Below, in pieces: positions 35,745 through 45,656 of a DNA stretch of 64,000 nucleotides. The notes beneath the pieces were generated by a model, which made no database searches, was not told the DNA's origin, and was given only the letters and a program-made list of their open reading frames with translations. A program made the translations under genes and the position numbers. The first letter of the stretch is position 1. Every line of letters starts with the position of its first letter. Origin of the DNA: Haemaphysalis longicornis (Eukaryota > Arthropoda > Arachnida > Ixodida > Ixodidae); the NCBI GenBank assembly GCA_013339765.2, contig CM023448.1, positions 26,488,551 to 26,552,550 on the forward strand. The letters are read 5' to 3'.

Positions 35745-35845
35745 AAAAATAAAAGTTTAGTGACGTTTTCGGAAGAGGACTTCCTTTCTTCAGAGTACTC
35801 TGAAGAAACGAAGTCCTCTTACTGAAACATTAGTAAACAGTTATT
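35745..35845. ncRNA. Paired hammerhead-ribozyme-like motifs, head to head
   Basis: Minus strand: CTGAAGA (35793-35787), then AAGGAAGTCCTCTTCC with a 5-bp stem GGAAG/CTTCC and a TCCT loop, then GAAA (35770-35767). This fits the hammerhead core CUGANGA-stem II-GAAA. Plus strand: CTGAAGA (35800-35806), a weaker stem, GAAA (35824-35827). The two copies form an inverted repeat. Penelope-like retroelements are known to carry hammerhead motifs in their terminal repeats, often in tandem or inverted copies. I could not confirm stems I and III, so catalysis is unproven. Confidence 0.55.
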
Positions 35846-35885
35846 TTTATTTTATTGTATTTCTATGTTTTCGCGCTATGTGTGA

Positions 35886-35887
<2 letters not shown>

Positions 35888-35966
<79 letters not shown>
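35888..35966. repeat. (TA)n microsatellite
   Basis: About 78 bp of uninterrupted TA between the paired motifs at 35745-35845 and the tandem units from 35984. Confidence 0.95.
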
Positions 35967-35969
<3 letters not shown>

Positions 35970-35979
35970 GAAAAGAGAA

Positions 35980-36200
35980 CTTCGGACAAGGTAGAAGCCC
36001 GATTGTTGCCAACATTTCAGCTAAGAGACTCGCCTTCATCAGGGCAACCTGACAACTTCGAACAAGGTAGGAGAACGACAGTTGCCAATGTTTCAGCAAA
36101 AAGACTTCCCTTCATCAGGGCAACCTGAAAACTTCAAACAAGGTAGAAGCACGATTGTTGCCAACGTTTCAGCAAAGAGACTTGCCTTTGTCAGGGCGAC
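35980..36200 (-). ncRNA. Three tandem 76-bp hammerhead-ribozyme-like units
   Basis: On the minus strand each unit reads CTGATGAAGG, a short stem-loop around (A)GTCTCTT, GAAA, CGTTGGCAACAATCGTGCTT. GAAA lies at 36018-36015, 36094-36091 and 36170-36167, exactly 76 bp apart. CTGATGA lies at 36043-36037 and 36118-36112. In the third unit it has decayed to CTGACAA. CUGANGA-stem-GAAA is the hammerhead core. Tandem hammerheads next to simple repeats are typical of Penelope-like elements. No Penelope reverse transcriptase is visible here. Confidence 0.6.
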
Positions 36201-37135
36201 ATATACAGAGACACACAAGAAAAACTTTTAAAAATAAGCGTTCACTGCCGTTTCACAGAAAGGACTTCCTTTGTTCAGAGTAGAGAATACGTTTTTTGAA
36301 AGTTATATATAGATATATATATGTATTGAATGTAGCAGTGGGGAGGTGAGGGGATAGAAAGGGAGAGTTTTTACAATGGATCATGATTGGTGGGCAACTA
36401 AAAAATAAGAGGGGAAAAAATAGGGGATCACGAAACAAGAACTGAAAAAAGAAGAAACAGAGGAAAACAAATTAACCGGGTAATTTCCGTTCCCCCAGTT
36501 TCAACAAGAGTGAAAGAGAGGGGTCAAAACAAGATATGCCTATGCACGAATTTTCCATAGGAATAAAAGAAACATCACAGAGCAATCACAGTCACGCGGA
36601 ATGAACACGAGGGAAAAAGAACTGAAAAAGAAGATAACAGAGGAAAAAAATTTAACAAGGGCAACAAGGGGGAAAACCAGGTGTGAAAACAAGAAAACAA
36701 GCACGCGTTTGGCATGTGAATATTGATAATAAACAGAAAGATAACAAAGAAATCACAGTCACCTTGTACGTATATTATAACAAGTACGATAAATTAAAAA
36801 TATAAAAAGGCAATTGCTATTTTCAGTGTCTCGTGACTACGGGGGGTGAGAGCGAAATCAAAAGATATACCCATGCACGCAAATGGTGCACATCTGGCCA
36901 TACACATCCGTTGTACGAATCAGATTCATGTAAGTGAAACAAGAAAGACTTCTATAATTGGCTTCTGGTGGTGGGAGAAAAGGGCAGCGTGCATAAAAGC
37001 AGTCATAGTGGCAGTTTTGACAGGAAAGGAGGGTACTTCCCTATCCATAGTGCAGAAAAAAGCAGAATAAAATGATGGAAAACATAAAAGTAATAAAGAC
37101 AGCGTCAAAGAAGTAGTAAAATTCCAAGGTTGATT
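36200..37135. other. Purine-rich repeat DNA, no supported gene
   Basis: 36240-36285 (minus) holds another decayed core, CTGAACA ... GAAAC. 36320-36840 is purine-rich with an internal duplication: AAGAACTGAAAAA(A)GAAGA(A/T)A at 36437 and 36617, and AATCACAGTCAC at 36584 and 36752. A frame at 36846-37070 has IHIRCTNQIHVSETRKT, faintly like the GIY-YIG start of Penelope-type elements, but too weak to call. Confidence 0.5.
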
Positions 37136-38352
37136 CAAGCGTGATTCCAAGGTTGGAATCACGCGCTTATTGTTTCAAGTTGTTGACGATTTTACTAGAG
37201 TGCAGGGAGGTTCGAAGTCAGTACTTGATCTCTTTTTTGTTAGTGGGTGTATTAAGGCTTCGGCCAGCTGTGAAGTGGTTCCTGGTATTTCTCACCACAG
37301 TGCTGTACTGTTGACCCTGGTAAATGGCTCTGTGGAACGGAAACAAAAACGTAATGTTTTCGAAATTTTTTGCGAGCTGACGATACATCAATTATAGATT
37401 TCGCCTCCTTCAACTTCGACTCGTTTTTAAACAGTACTGATGACGTGCAAAGCGTTTGGGACTCATTTAAAGATTTGGTAAATGAATGTATTTATCGCTT
37501 CGTTCCATGTGTTGTTAAAAAGAAGAAAGAGAGGAACCCCTGAATTTCTCGGGACACGTTGCGTATCAAAAGAAAGTTAAAACGATTAAAAAAGCGTCGT
37601 AGTCTTGGGAATATCACTGGTGTAAACGAAGAGATTTTGGAGATTGCAACTAAGCTAAAACACCAAATCCATAGTGACAAAGAGCTGTATTATGGTGAAT
37701 CATTACCAAACTTCATTAAAACGTGTCCTGAGAGATTTTGGCGGAGCATTAAGCCTACATCTACTGAATGTAATGTTTTTGTAGTTTATGGAGCTGATGT
37801 GCATGATGGCAAGACTATTTTGAATGCCTTTAATCAACAATTCAAATCAGTTTTTACTATTGACAACAACGTTCTTCCCACGTTTGATGCAGATTATCCA
37901 CCTATACCTGACGTTGTTATCAGTGAGCAAGGCATTGTAAACGTGTACTTGAAATCAATGTTAAAAAGACACCTGGACCGGATACCATTCTAAACGCATT
38001 TTAAAGCGATATGCCAAGTGCATTGCTAAATATCTGCATGTTTTATTTTCAAAATCGCTACACGAAGGGCGAGTACCAGATGATTGGAGGACCGCCAGAG
38101 TCAAGCCTCTTCATAAGTAGGGTAAAAAGAACTCATCTCGAATTATCGTCCTATTTCATTAACGTCAACTACCTGTAAACTTCTAGAACACATCATTTCT
38201 ACGCATAACTCTGAGTTTCTTAGTAAGCATAACATCCTAACAAAACACCAGCACGGCTTCAGAAAAGGCTATTCAACCTTTACTCCACTTGTCGAGACAA
38301 TACACGATTTCGCAACTTCAATTAAAAATGGGACACAAACTGATGCCATTTT

Positions 38353-38934
38353 ATGGACTTTGCGAAAACGTTTGACAAAGTCTCACACAAGAAATTACTT
38401 TTTAAATTAGAGAAAACGCTTAAAAATCCGCGCCTAATAAAATGGATAGCAGACTACCTTATAAACCGTAAACAATCTGTTGTTTTTAACGAATTCTGTT
38501 CAGAAGAGGCAACCGTTGACTCTGGCCTCCCACAGGGTACTGTTCTTGGGCCACTTTTGTTTATAATTTTTATCAATGATATTGTCAATGAAGTTCCTGT
38601 AAAAATCGAGTTGTATGCTGTTGACTGTGTCATATATTCTGAAATATCCACTGTAACTGATCAAAACATTCTAAATAGTGCCTTTCATAAAATTGTTAAG
38701 TGGTGTGATTTAAGGCAGATGTCAATTAGCTTCGATAAAACAGTATTTATGCGAATAACCCATAGAAAAAAACCCTTACTATTGAATTATTCCACCGCAA
38801 GCTTCACCCTTTCTTCGGTAACTAACATTAGGTATCTCCGCCTTTGGATTAATAATGACCTTGACTGGACTAAACATATTGACTCCGTAATTACAAATGC
38901 TAACCGAAAACTATTTTCCATCGAAGAGCTTTAA
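38353..38934 (+). pseudogene. LINE reverse transcriptase core, catalytic Asp lost
   Basis: Longest open segment (193 codons) of the LINE at 37139-39230. It holds the RT palm: MDFAKTFDKVSHKKLLFKL (motif A region, with FAKTFD in place of FAKAFD), a GLPQGTVLGPLLF block (motif B), YAVDCVIY (motif C, where the usual AD-D is AV-D) and the thumb segment to IEEL. Replacement of the first Asp of the metal-binding pair predicts no polymerase activity. The frame has no start codon of its own in biological terms, since it is internal to ORF2. Confidence 0.85.
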
Positions 38935-39093
38935 AATGTTCTGCCTCCACGGTGCGTACTCTAGCGTACGAAACCATCATTCGCGTAATCTTAGAATATG
39001 AAGTGATTGTTTGGGACTCCTTCACTAAAGGTAACATAACTAAATTGGAAAACGTGCAGAAAAAGGCAGTCCGCTTTATCTTTAATACCTTTG

Positions 39094-39124
39094 GACGCAT
39101 TGTTGCAAGTTGCAACAATGCGTC
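39094..39124. repeat. Perfect 31-bp palindrome inside LINE
   Basis: GACGCATTGTTGCAA (39094-39108), one G, then its exact reverse complement (39110-39124). It lies in the LINE thumb coding region and breaks the frame. Immediately after it CTTGTTACCA is duplicated in tandem. Confidence 0.9.
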
Positions 39125-39346
39125 AAGGATACTTGTTACCACTTGTTACCAGTTGAGGGAACGCCGAGGCTGTCAGCAATAAATATTACACAACGAAAAT
39201 ACAGAAAAGGAAGGAGAGAGGAAAGCATTTATTTAAGCGAGCTAAGTGAAGAAGTTAAGTGAAGAAACCGTGGTGAATAATGCGATGCTAGCACGAAACT
39301 ATAACCGTCTACCGGGGTTCGCCAACTGATGGGAGAATATTAGAGA

Positions 39347-39762
39347 GTTCTAGCTGACCGTTTTTGACGCTCTGCTATGCTCCCGACGGCCCGCTTAGCA
39401 AAACCGGAGCGTCAGCGGCAAAAATTCCATTAGCTAAGTGATAACGCATCTCCATCGACGGGTAATGATTCGCGTGGCCGGCCTTACCTTCACCTATTCG
39501 GAAGCGCTGTAGCAATTTAGTTGCTCATGTTCGCTCTGACGAAACGGAATTTGCCGTAGCGCGCTCGCCTTGCGGGGGGGCGGCCATGTTGGAATCCCGC
39601 GCAGAAGTGTAAGGTGCTGCGACAGTCCGCTAAGCGGTCCCGGTTAGCGGAGCGGGGCCCCTCTGCGATGTCGCCGTTAGCGTAATATCGCGCCACGCAT
39701 GCGCAACGGCGCTCCCGCATGCAATCGGAGCGGAGGGGACCGTCAGAAACGGTCAGCTAAAA
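39347..39762. mobile_element. GC-rich MITE with 23-bp terminal inverted repeats
   Basis: Left end GTTCTAGCTGACCGTTTTTG at 39347 matches the reverse complement of the right end (GTTTTAGCTGACCGTTTCTG, ending at 39762). The roughly 416-bp interior is CpG-rich and non-coding. The right end is only 4 bp from the LTR of element B, so the MITE probably inserted next to or into the LTR edge. No clear target duplication. Confidence 0.75.
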
Positions 39763-39766
39763 CTAT

Positions 39767-40184
39767 CGTCACGAAGTCAAAGATGACACAGTTGTCTTCA
39801 AGGAAAAAAAGTTTATTGGAGCGAACTTTTGCTCCCCTAACAACTCCAAGAATACAACGGCGGCGAAGCAGCACTCAACAAAGTGACGTGTACAGGCGAG
39901 CTCCGGTGATTCGAATGCCGCGGCGTTTGTTTTGTAGGCTTTTATCTTTCGGCGCGAGTGTTTCTAGAACTGTCGATTTACATCCAAAACATTGAACATC
40001 AAAGACGGGTATTTAGTATAGTGATGTTAGGGCGAAAAAGTCTGCTTATCTGAATCAGATAGCCAGTGCGGCTTAAAAATAAATAATGGAACACGCGCTT
40101 CGCTTGGGACACAGTTAACAGAGCCGAGCGTGGCCAGGAACTAAACAAACAATAAATAAACGAACCCATACATGGTTCGCGGCA
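39767..40184 (-). repeat. 3' LTR of Gypsy element B (418 bp)
   Basis: Minus strand begins TGCCGCGAACCATG and ends TTCGTGACG (final A of the canonical CA changed to G). AATAAA on the minus strand at 39817-39812 matches the polyadenylation position in LTR A. Directly upstream on the minus strand, 40200-40185 reads GTTAGAGGGGGGGGTAA, a clear polypurine tract for plus-strand priming. Confidence 0.87.
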
Positions 40185-40243
40185 TTACCCCCCCCTCTAA
40201 CAGGGCATCGACACGATGCTAAAAAAAAGGCAGTTCGAAAAAA

Positions 40244-41902
40244 TCACAAAACAAGTCCGTCATCTTGCATAGTAAGGTTTCGAACGAACCAAGTGGACGA
40301 ATTCGGTCCGCGTGCGTCATCGTGATGTTTCGGAATCACCATCAGAGATAACCTCGTAGGTAAGTTGACGGACATGTCGTGGAATATGGTAGGATCCGAA
40401 ATACCGTCGCAGAAGTTTCTCACTATATCAGCCTCTTCGGATGGGAGTCCAAACCCAAACATACCCCCCTGGGTGGTACTCGGCGTCTCGGCGTCGGAGA
40501 TTGTAGCGCTCGGCACCCACCAGCTGCTGGTCCGTTGAACGAACTCGAGCGAGCAGGCGGGCCTTCTCCGCACGCTGAAGGTATCCTTGGACGTCAGGGT
40601 TGAGGTGGTCGGCTTCCAATTGCGGAATAATGGCATCACAAATCGATGTCGGCCGTCTACCGCAGACAAGGTCGAACGGAGTCATCAGCGCAGTTTCCTA
40701 GATAGCCGTGTTGTACGCAAACGCGGCATACGGGAGCACTTCGTTCCAAGTCTTATGTTCAGCGTCGACGTACATTGACAGCATATCTGCGATTGTCTTG
40801 TTCAGGCGTTCCGTTAGTCCGTTCGTTTGGGGGTGGTACGCCGTCGTTCTTCGGTGATCCGTGTTGCTGTAGCGTAATATCCCTTGCCTCAGCTCCGCAG
40901 TAAAGGCCGTTCTGCGGTCCATGATTAGGACTTTCCGGGGCTCCATGTCACCGCACAACTTGGCTCATGAAGATTTTCGCAACTTCTTGCCCTCGGAAGA
41001 GCGGTGGTCTCTGCGTAGCGCGTCATGTAGTCTGTCACTACGACAATCTACTTGTTCTCGTATCGATATGTAAGAAACGATTCCAGAAGACCCATTCCAA
41101 TCTGTTAGAAGGGCCTCGCTGGGATGGCCATGCGGTGCCGAAGTCTGGCGGGTCTAGTCGGTGGCGTTTTAGATGAGAAGCATCTTATGCTCGGGCCTGT
41201 GTCCCTCCCTCTCTTGTTGTCGTTGTTGTCCGCTGAGTGCACTCAACTGCGGATGCGCGTCTCTTCAGCCCCATCAGGGTTTGGGCTGACGTCAGTGCAG
41301 TCCACTATAAAAAGAAACAGTTAGGCGGCGCCTGGTTTCAATCCCACGACTCTCATGCCGCAATGGTAGGTACATAGCATTCTTCCCACTGCGTTACAAA
41401 CCGAGACGGGAGGATGTGGTACGAACGCGCCTTATGTCCTTCAGTCAAACTACGTCAAGAATCTACTGATACAACGAAGCTGAACGTCAACGGAAACTAC
41501 AAACTGAAAACTAATGGGAACTTCTGTCGACCCCATGGCTGGTTCGTATACTAGACGGAGTTCCCCTACGGGAGGGTGGGGTAATTTGGTTTTGTCACTG
41601 GCACTCACGGCAGCTCCGGACGTAGTGAGTGACGTCGAATGTAGGGCGGTGCTAGTACTACTTCGCCTTGATTTTTCCAATTGTGCGGGCTGTGCCGATT
41701 TCGGAAACGTGCCACAACGACCCATCTTCCGACATCTGTCCGGAAGATAGGTTATCGTGGCACGTTTCCAAAATTTTTCACGAAAGTCTGCGGGGATGAC
41801 AAGAATATAGTTCATTCTCGTTCCGGGGATGAAATTCTTCTTCACCAGCACAGAGGTTTTCAGCCTGAATTCTGGTTGGCTGTGCTTGAAGGTCCTAGGC
41901 AC
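40244..41902 (-). pseudogene. Integrase of Gypsy element B, split by an insertion
   Basis: N-terminal zinc region at 41902-41600 (VLVKKNFIPGTRMNYILVIP, then LEKSRRSS with frameshifts). The core resumes below 41172. At 40958-40698: RKVLIMDRRTAFTAEL (second catalytic Asp kept), TAYHPQTNGLTERLNKTIAD (catalytic Glu kept) and WNEVLPYAAFAYNTAI. 40685-40428 gives the C-terminal region: TPFDLVCGRRPT, AEKARLLARVRSTDQQ and HPGGYVWVWTPIRRG, a GPY/F-type module. First-Asp block not clearly readable. A stop separates the last two pieces at 40697. Confidence 0.85.
41172..41590 (+). repeat. tRNA-like repeat inserted into element B integrase
   Basis: Comparison with element C (57465-57500) shows uninterrupted integrase sequence exactly where B has about 420 bp extra. 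The flanks on both sides are T-rich (CGTTTTAG / GGTTTTGT), consistent with a short target duplication. Within it, 41356-41410 (ATGCCGCAATGGTAGGTAC ... ACCGAGACGG) matches a unit of the array at 61387-61435 (ATGCCGCAGTGGTAGAGCG ... ACCGAGACAG). The ATGCCGCA-TGGTAG stretch resembles a tRNA A box. Class uncertain (SINE or MITE). Confidence 0.65.
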
Positions 41903-41961
41903 GGTGACGTTGCATCCTTAAGGTAGTCGATTATGACGCTTATGTTGGGGTCGGCACGCTG

Positions 41962-42480
41962 CTAGTCGGCTAGGTCGCTCTCCTTCACGACTCCGAAGAA
42001 CGCGCTGTCTTCATCAGAGTCTTGTGGTGATAGATCGACAAGATTGCGGGACAGGCAGTCGGCGTCGGAGTGTTTCGTGCCAGATATATAGACGATTGTA
42101 AGCTCCACCGCCCAAGACGGCTTGAGGGGTCCTATAATGAGGCGAGCCAACACAGCGGATGATGGTCTGTCACAACATGGAATTGTCTACCATACACGTA
42201 TGGGCGATATTTTGAAACCCCCTTTATAACAGCGAGACACTCTTTTTTCAGACGCCGAGTAATTTTTCCCCTCCTTCGGCAGACTACGGCTGGCAAAAGC
42301 CATTACTTTTTCGCAAACCGCTTTGCTTTTGGGGGAGCACGGCACCGAAGTCTATATCACTGGCGTCCGTGTGTATTTCCGTTTCGGTGTCTTCATCAAT
42401 ATGGGCGAGCACCGGCAGCCTTAGCAGGCGTTTTTGTAGCTAGAAGATTATTTTTTTTTTTCGTTTTCCCAGCTAAATAG
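41962..42480 (-). pseudogene. RNase H domain of Gypsy element B
   Basis: The minus strand 42153-41962 gives WAVELTIVYISGTKHSDADC then LSRNLVDL, the conserved C-terminal RNase H block followed by the linker ending in PQDSDEDSAFFGV. Upstream pieces near 42430-42180 correspond to the AETEIHTDASDIG, YASRTLS and ECLAV blocks in broken frames. Confidence 0.78.
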
Positions 42481-43330
42481 GGCACTATCTGCGGTCAAGC
42501 GTGCGACGTTTGCGACGAAGCGCCGGGTAGTATGCGCACAGTCCGAGAACTATTTGCACGGCCTTCTTGTCTTTCGGCATTGGGAAGTTCGCAATGGCTT
42601 ATGTTTTTGACGGCGGGTCAGGTAGGACTCCCGCGGCGTTGACGACGTGGCCACAAAACGGGAGCTCCTCGTACGCAAAACGGCACTTTTCAGGCTTCAG
42701 CGTTAACCGCGATGTACCAATGGCCTATAGTAACAGCTCCAACTTTGCAAGATCTTTGTCCGAAAGTTCAGGCGAAAACCACAACGTCGTCGAAGTATAG
42801 GAGAAAGGTGTGCCACTTCAGGCCAGCTGGCACAGTGTCCATGACTCTTTGAAACGTCGCTGGCGCCGTGCACAGCCCAAACGGCATAACCTGGAACTCG
42901 TATAGGCAGTACGGGGTTTTAAATGCGGTCCTCTATCGGTCTCTCTCTTCCACTTCACTTTACCAGTAGCCGGTCTTCAGATCCATCGATAAGAAGTATT
43001 TCGAGTGGCAGAGGTGGTCGAGGGCGTGGTCGATTCGTGGCAGGTGGTTAATGTGCTTTTTGTTCATTTCGTTCAGTCGCTGGTAGCGACAGCAAAATCT
43101 TAATATGGCGTCTTTTTTCTTCACCAGTACGACCGGCGCAGCCCAGCGGCTTTTCGATGGCTGTATAATGTCACCACTGACATGACGTCGACTTGAGGCC
43201 GGATGGCTTTCCGCTCGTGGGAGGAGACGCGGTACGGTGACTGTCGGGTAGGTCGCCCTCCATCTTCTGTTATTATTCGGTGCTTCGCTAGAGGTGTCTG
43301 ACGTAGTTTTGAGTCTTACAAAAACCACTC
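42480..43330 (-). pseudogene. Reverse transcriptase of Gypsy element B
   Basis: 43195-42960 gives DIIQPSKSRWAAPVVLVKKK, LNEMNKKHINHLPRIDHALD and KYFLSMDLKTGYW (fingers and palm). A stop follows directly after GYW. Further on (42900-42770) a QVMPFGLCTAPATFQ-like stretch and the active site LLYFDDVVVF occur, so Y-x-D-D is kept in this copy although the frame is broken. The stop after GYW occurs at the same place in element C (56150), so it may predate the copies' separation. Confidence 0.87.
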
Positions 43331-43499
43331 ACCGTAGAGAGGCAGCAAATCCATTAAATTGTTCCGTTGTTCTTGCGGCAGCGCCGCATTCACGTCGAAG
43401 GGCTGCAGATGCTTGAAGGTTTCTTCGTGTGTGCGTTCAAAGTCGGCGACCGCGATCACGTCACTTGCTTCTTGCGTTTTTTCTAGGAATGCAATTGCC

Positions 43500-44184
43500 G
43501 CGCCCTTGTTTAAATGCTGGTACTCCTCGGTGAAATTGGTGACCTAAACATTGAATTAGCTTTACATAAATCGCGTAATGCCTCTTGCGACGGAGACGCC
43601 GAGGTTGAGAAGCAACCTTTGGTCACTCTCTACGATAGCGTCGATGTCAGGAGCATCATCCTCACGGTAGACGGTGTACATCAAGCTTGCGCCGGGTGAC
43701 AAGGTGACGTGATCGTCGGCGATCCTTACAGCACATGTGTTCGGTGTTCGACAGCGGCGTCATGGAGTGAGTCGAAGAAGAAGTTACCGGCTTGGTCTGC
43801 AGATTGATTATTGCCCCGTTGTCCATAAAAAAGTCCATTCCAAGAAAAACTTCGCGTTAGCAGTCAGTCAATATGACGAACGTAGCAGGGTACGTGGTGC
43901 CGTCTATGGTGACGCTTGGTGTGCATTTGCCACTTGGCGTTTTGAGATGGCCTCCTGCTGTCCGTACAAGCGGACCGCCCCATTTTGTCATAACTTTCTT
44001 CAGCTAATGAATCGCTCATTACTGAGTAGTCGGCACTCCTCTCTATAAGGGCGACTGCATCAAAGCCGTCTATGGACAACCAGATGTTGGGCGCCCCTTT
44101 TCTCATGCTTGGGGTGCGTCGGGGCGTGATATCTCGGCTTGTGCGTGTTGGCGGCCGGGCAATATGCGTTGACGTTATCATCAT
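43500..44184 (-). pseudogene. Protease and linker of Gypsy element B, active site lost
   Basis: 44184-43864 begins with the TSRDITPRRT gag-protease junction also seen in A. The catalytic segment reads IDGFDAVALIERSADYSVM where A has LVDTGADYSVM: Asp-Thr-Gly is replaced by Glu-Arg-Ser, so no protease activity is possible. The C-terminal half (43800-43690) is in another frame. 43680-43500 is the linker to RT and matches 1-175 of the window. Confidence 0.83.
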
Positions 44185-44384
44185 CGTCTCAGCGGCAGGC
44201 TTGGTAATGTCGGGTACACGTCGTGCCTTGCGCTGCTGTCTAGTTCGAGAGTCACGTCAGGATTAGGTCGGGTCGTCAGGATGAGGGCATGTCGCGAGTC
44301 AACGTCTTGGTCGAATAGTTGCGTTAGGTAACGGTTTTTCTTTTTCTGCCGTTGTGCAAATATGCCAAGGTCCGTTTAATAACA

Positions 44385-45197
44385 GTAATTGCTGGGTTAC
44401 CTCGATCACCAAGCATGCCCTTCTGTGTTTAATTATTTTTCCTAAAAATAATGCGTTAAAATGTCTAACATTTCTTGGTCGGTAGGGGTTTATAGCGGTA
44501 GTGCTTTATAAGTGCAGGGAGTTGATATTGCTGTTTGGGTCCGGTTTTTTGTTTTCAGAAATGAAGTGAGACAGTGTCACACATGCAGTGGATTGGGTTG
44601 CTTAGGGAGTGATACTTTTGTAGAAAAGGTAACAGCCTGTTTTTTTCCGCGCATTGTGCTTAGGAATCCCGAAATATCGGGATTATATTTTTCGTCCAGA
44701 AAACTAAGGTGCCCCCTCCACTGGAGTTTAACTTAGTATTTATAATGCAGGCGGTTCTTGAATATATATACCAATAGGACTCGGAGAGGTGTTCAAGGCT
44801 CGCTGACGAATTCCCCCTTGAAGATGCAGGATCCACAGAAAGGTACACGAATCATTTATTTGTTTTGAAGAGTCTGCATGCTTCCTACCAATTCATTTTC
44901 CAAATATAATAAGCTGTGTCAGTATTATTACAAGATGGGTCAACCAATTTAAAAAGCGCAATGCACATGATTAAATTATTTCTGAGACAGGAGCATAAGA
45001 TAAATACCACAAAACTTGTTCTTTGAAGAAGCGAGAACGCAAATATATACTTTCCTTAATCAATCTTAATCGAATTAACAGCCAGAACATTGTGCTCTTC
45101 TTCTGTCTCCGTCCTCGCCCAATAGTTGGGTCAGTCAGGAACAAGTGATCAGCAACAACAGGCAGCCACTAAGTCTAACTTTATTATTCTAATATAC
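44385..45197. other. No supported gene
   Basis: AT-rich DNA between the broken 5' end of element B and the 5' LTR of element C. No motif recognised. Confidence 0.5.
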
Positions 45198-45646
45198 TGC
45201 CGCGAACCATGCATTGGGTTTGTTTTTTGTGCTTTGCTTTTGCCGCCCGGCTGTGCCGGTCTGTTTTATCGGTGTTGTCTGTGTGCCAAGGGATGCGCGT
45301 GTTGCATTTTTTCTCTGCCGCATGTGTTATTTCTTCTGCTACTGACAGCGTTCCAAACTAACGTGAACATGAAACCTTGGGCGAGTTGGTGAACGGCCTA
45401 GAATAATCTTTGTTGATCTACAGTGTACTGGATACAATTCGACTACTCGAGAAACCGTCGCGCCGAGCGGTAAATTCCCGCAGAGCACATGCACCGGCAT
45501 TCGAATTGTGACGCTCGCTTTCGCACATCACTTTGTGACTGCTTCTTCGCGGCCTGAATATTCTTTGAGTTGTTAGGGGAGCACAAGTTTGCTCCAATTA
45601 ACTTGTTTTCCTTCACTACAACTGCGTCGCCCTTGTATTCGTAACA
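45198..45646 (+). repeat. 5' LTR of Gypsy element C (449 bp)
   Basis: Starts TGCCGCGAACCATGC, ends GTATTCGTAACA. It matches LTRs A and B over its length with many substitutions. The polyadenylation hexamer is changed (AATTAA). The following bases TCGGAAGGCGATGCGGG are a decayed form of the primer-site region of element A. Confidence 0.85.
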
Positions 45647-45656
45647 TCGGAAGGCG

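Larger units (their letters stand above)
37139..39230 (+). mobile_element. CR1/Jockey-like LINE, 5' truncated
   Basis: Starts inside the endonuclease domain (VLDLFFVSGC..., then GISHHSAVLLTL, where the catalytic SDH has become SHH). RT then follows in several frames: 37559-37993 (linker KRLKKRRSLGN and FWRSIKPTS), about 38130-38300 (a YRPISLTSTTCKLLEHII-like block, then HGFRKGYST) and 38353-38934. The last open piece has FDKVSHKKLL, SGLPQGTVLGPLLFIIFIND, YAVDCVIY in place of FADD (first Asp lost) and YLRLWINNDLDWTKHI. The 3' thumb is disrupted by a palindrome at 39094-39124. Inactive. Confidence 0.87.
39767..44380 (-). mobile_element. Ty3/Gypsy LTR retrotransposon B, 5' part missing
   Basis: On the minus strand, from 44380 down: a stub of the gag end, protease, linker, RT, RNase H, integrase, polypurine tract and 3' LTR. 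Same family as A and C: 43500-44380 aligns with 1-870 in the same orientation. The 5' LTR and nearly all of gag are absent, similarity ending near 44380. The integrase region is interrupted by a foreign insertion of about 420 bp at 41172-41590. Multiple frameshifts. Confidence 0.9.

Noticed and set aside
41340..41375. Possible tRNA T-arm (TGGTTTCAATCCCACG)
   Set aside because: The loop does not fit the B-box consensus on either strand. Treated as part of a tRNA-like repeat rather than a tRNA gene.
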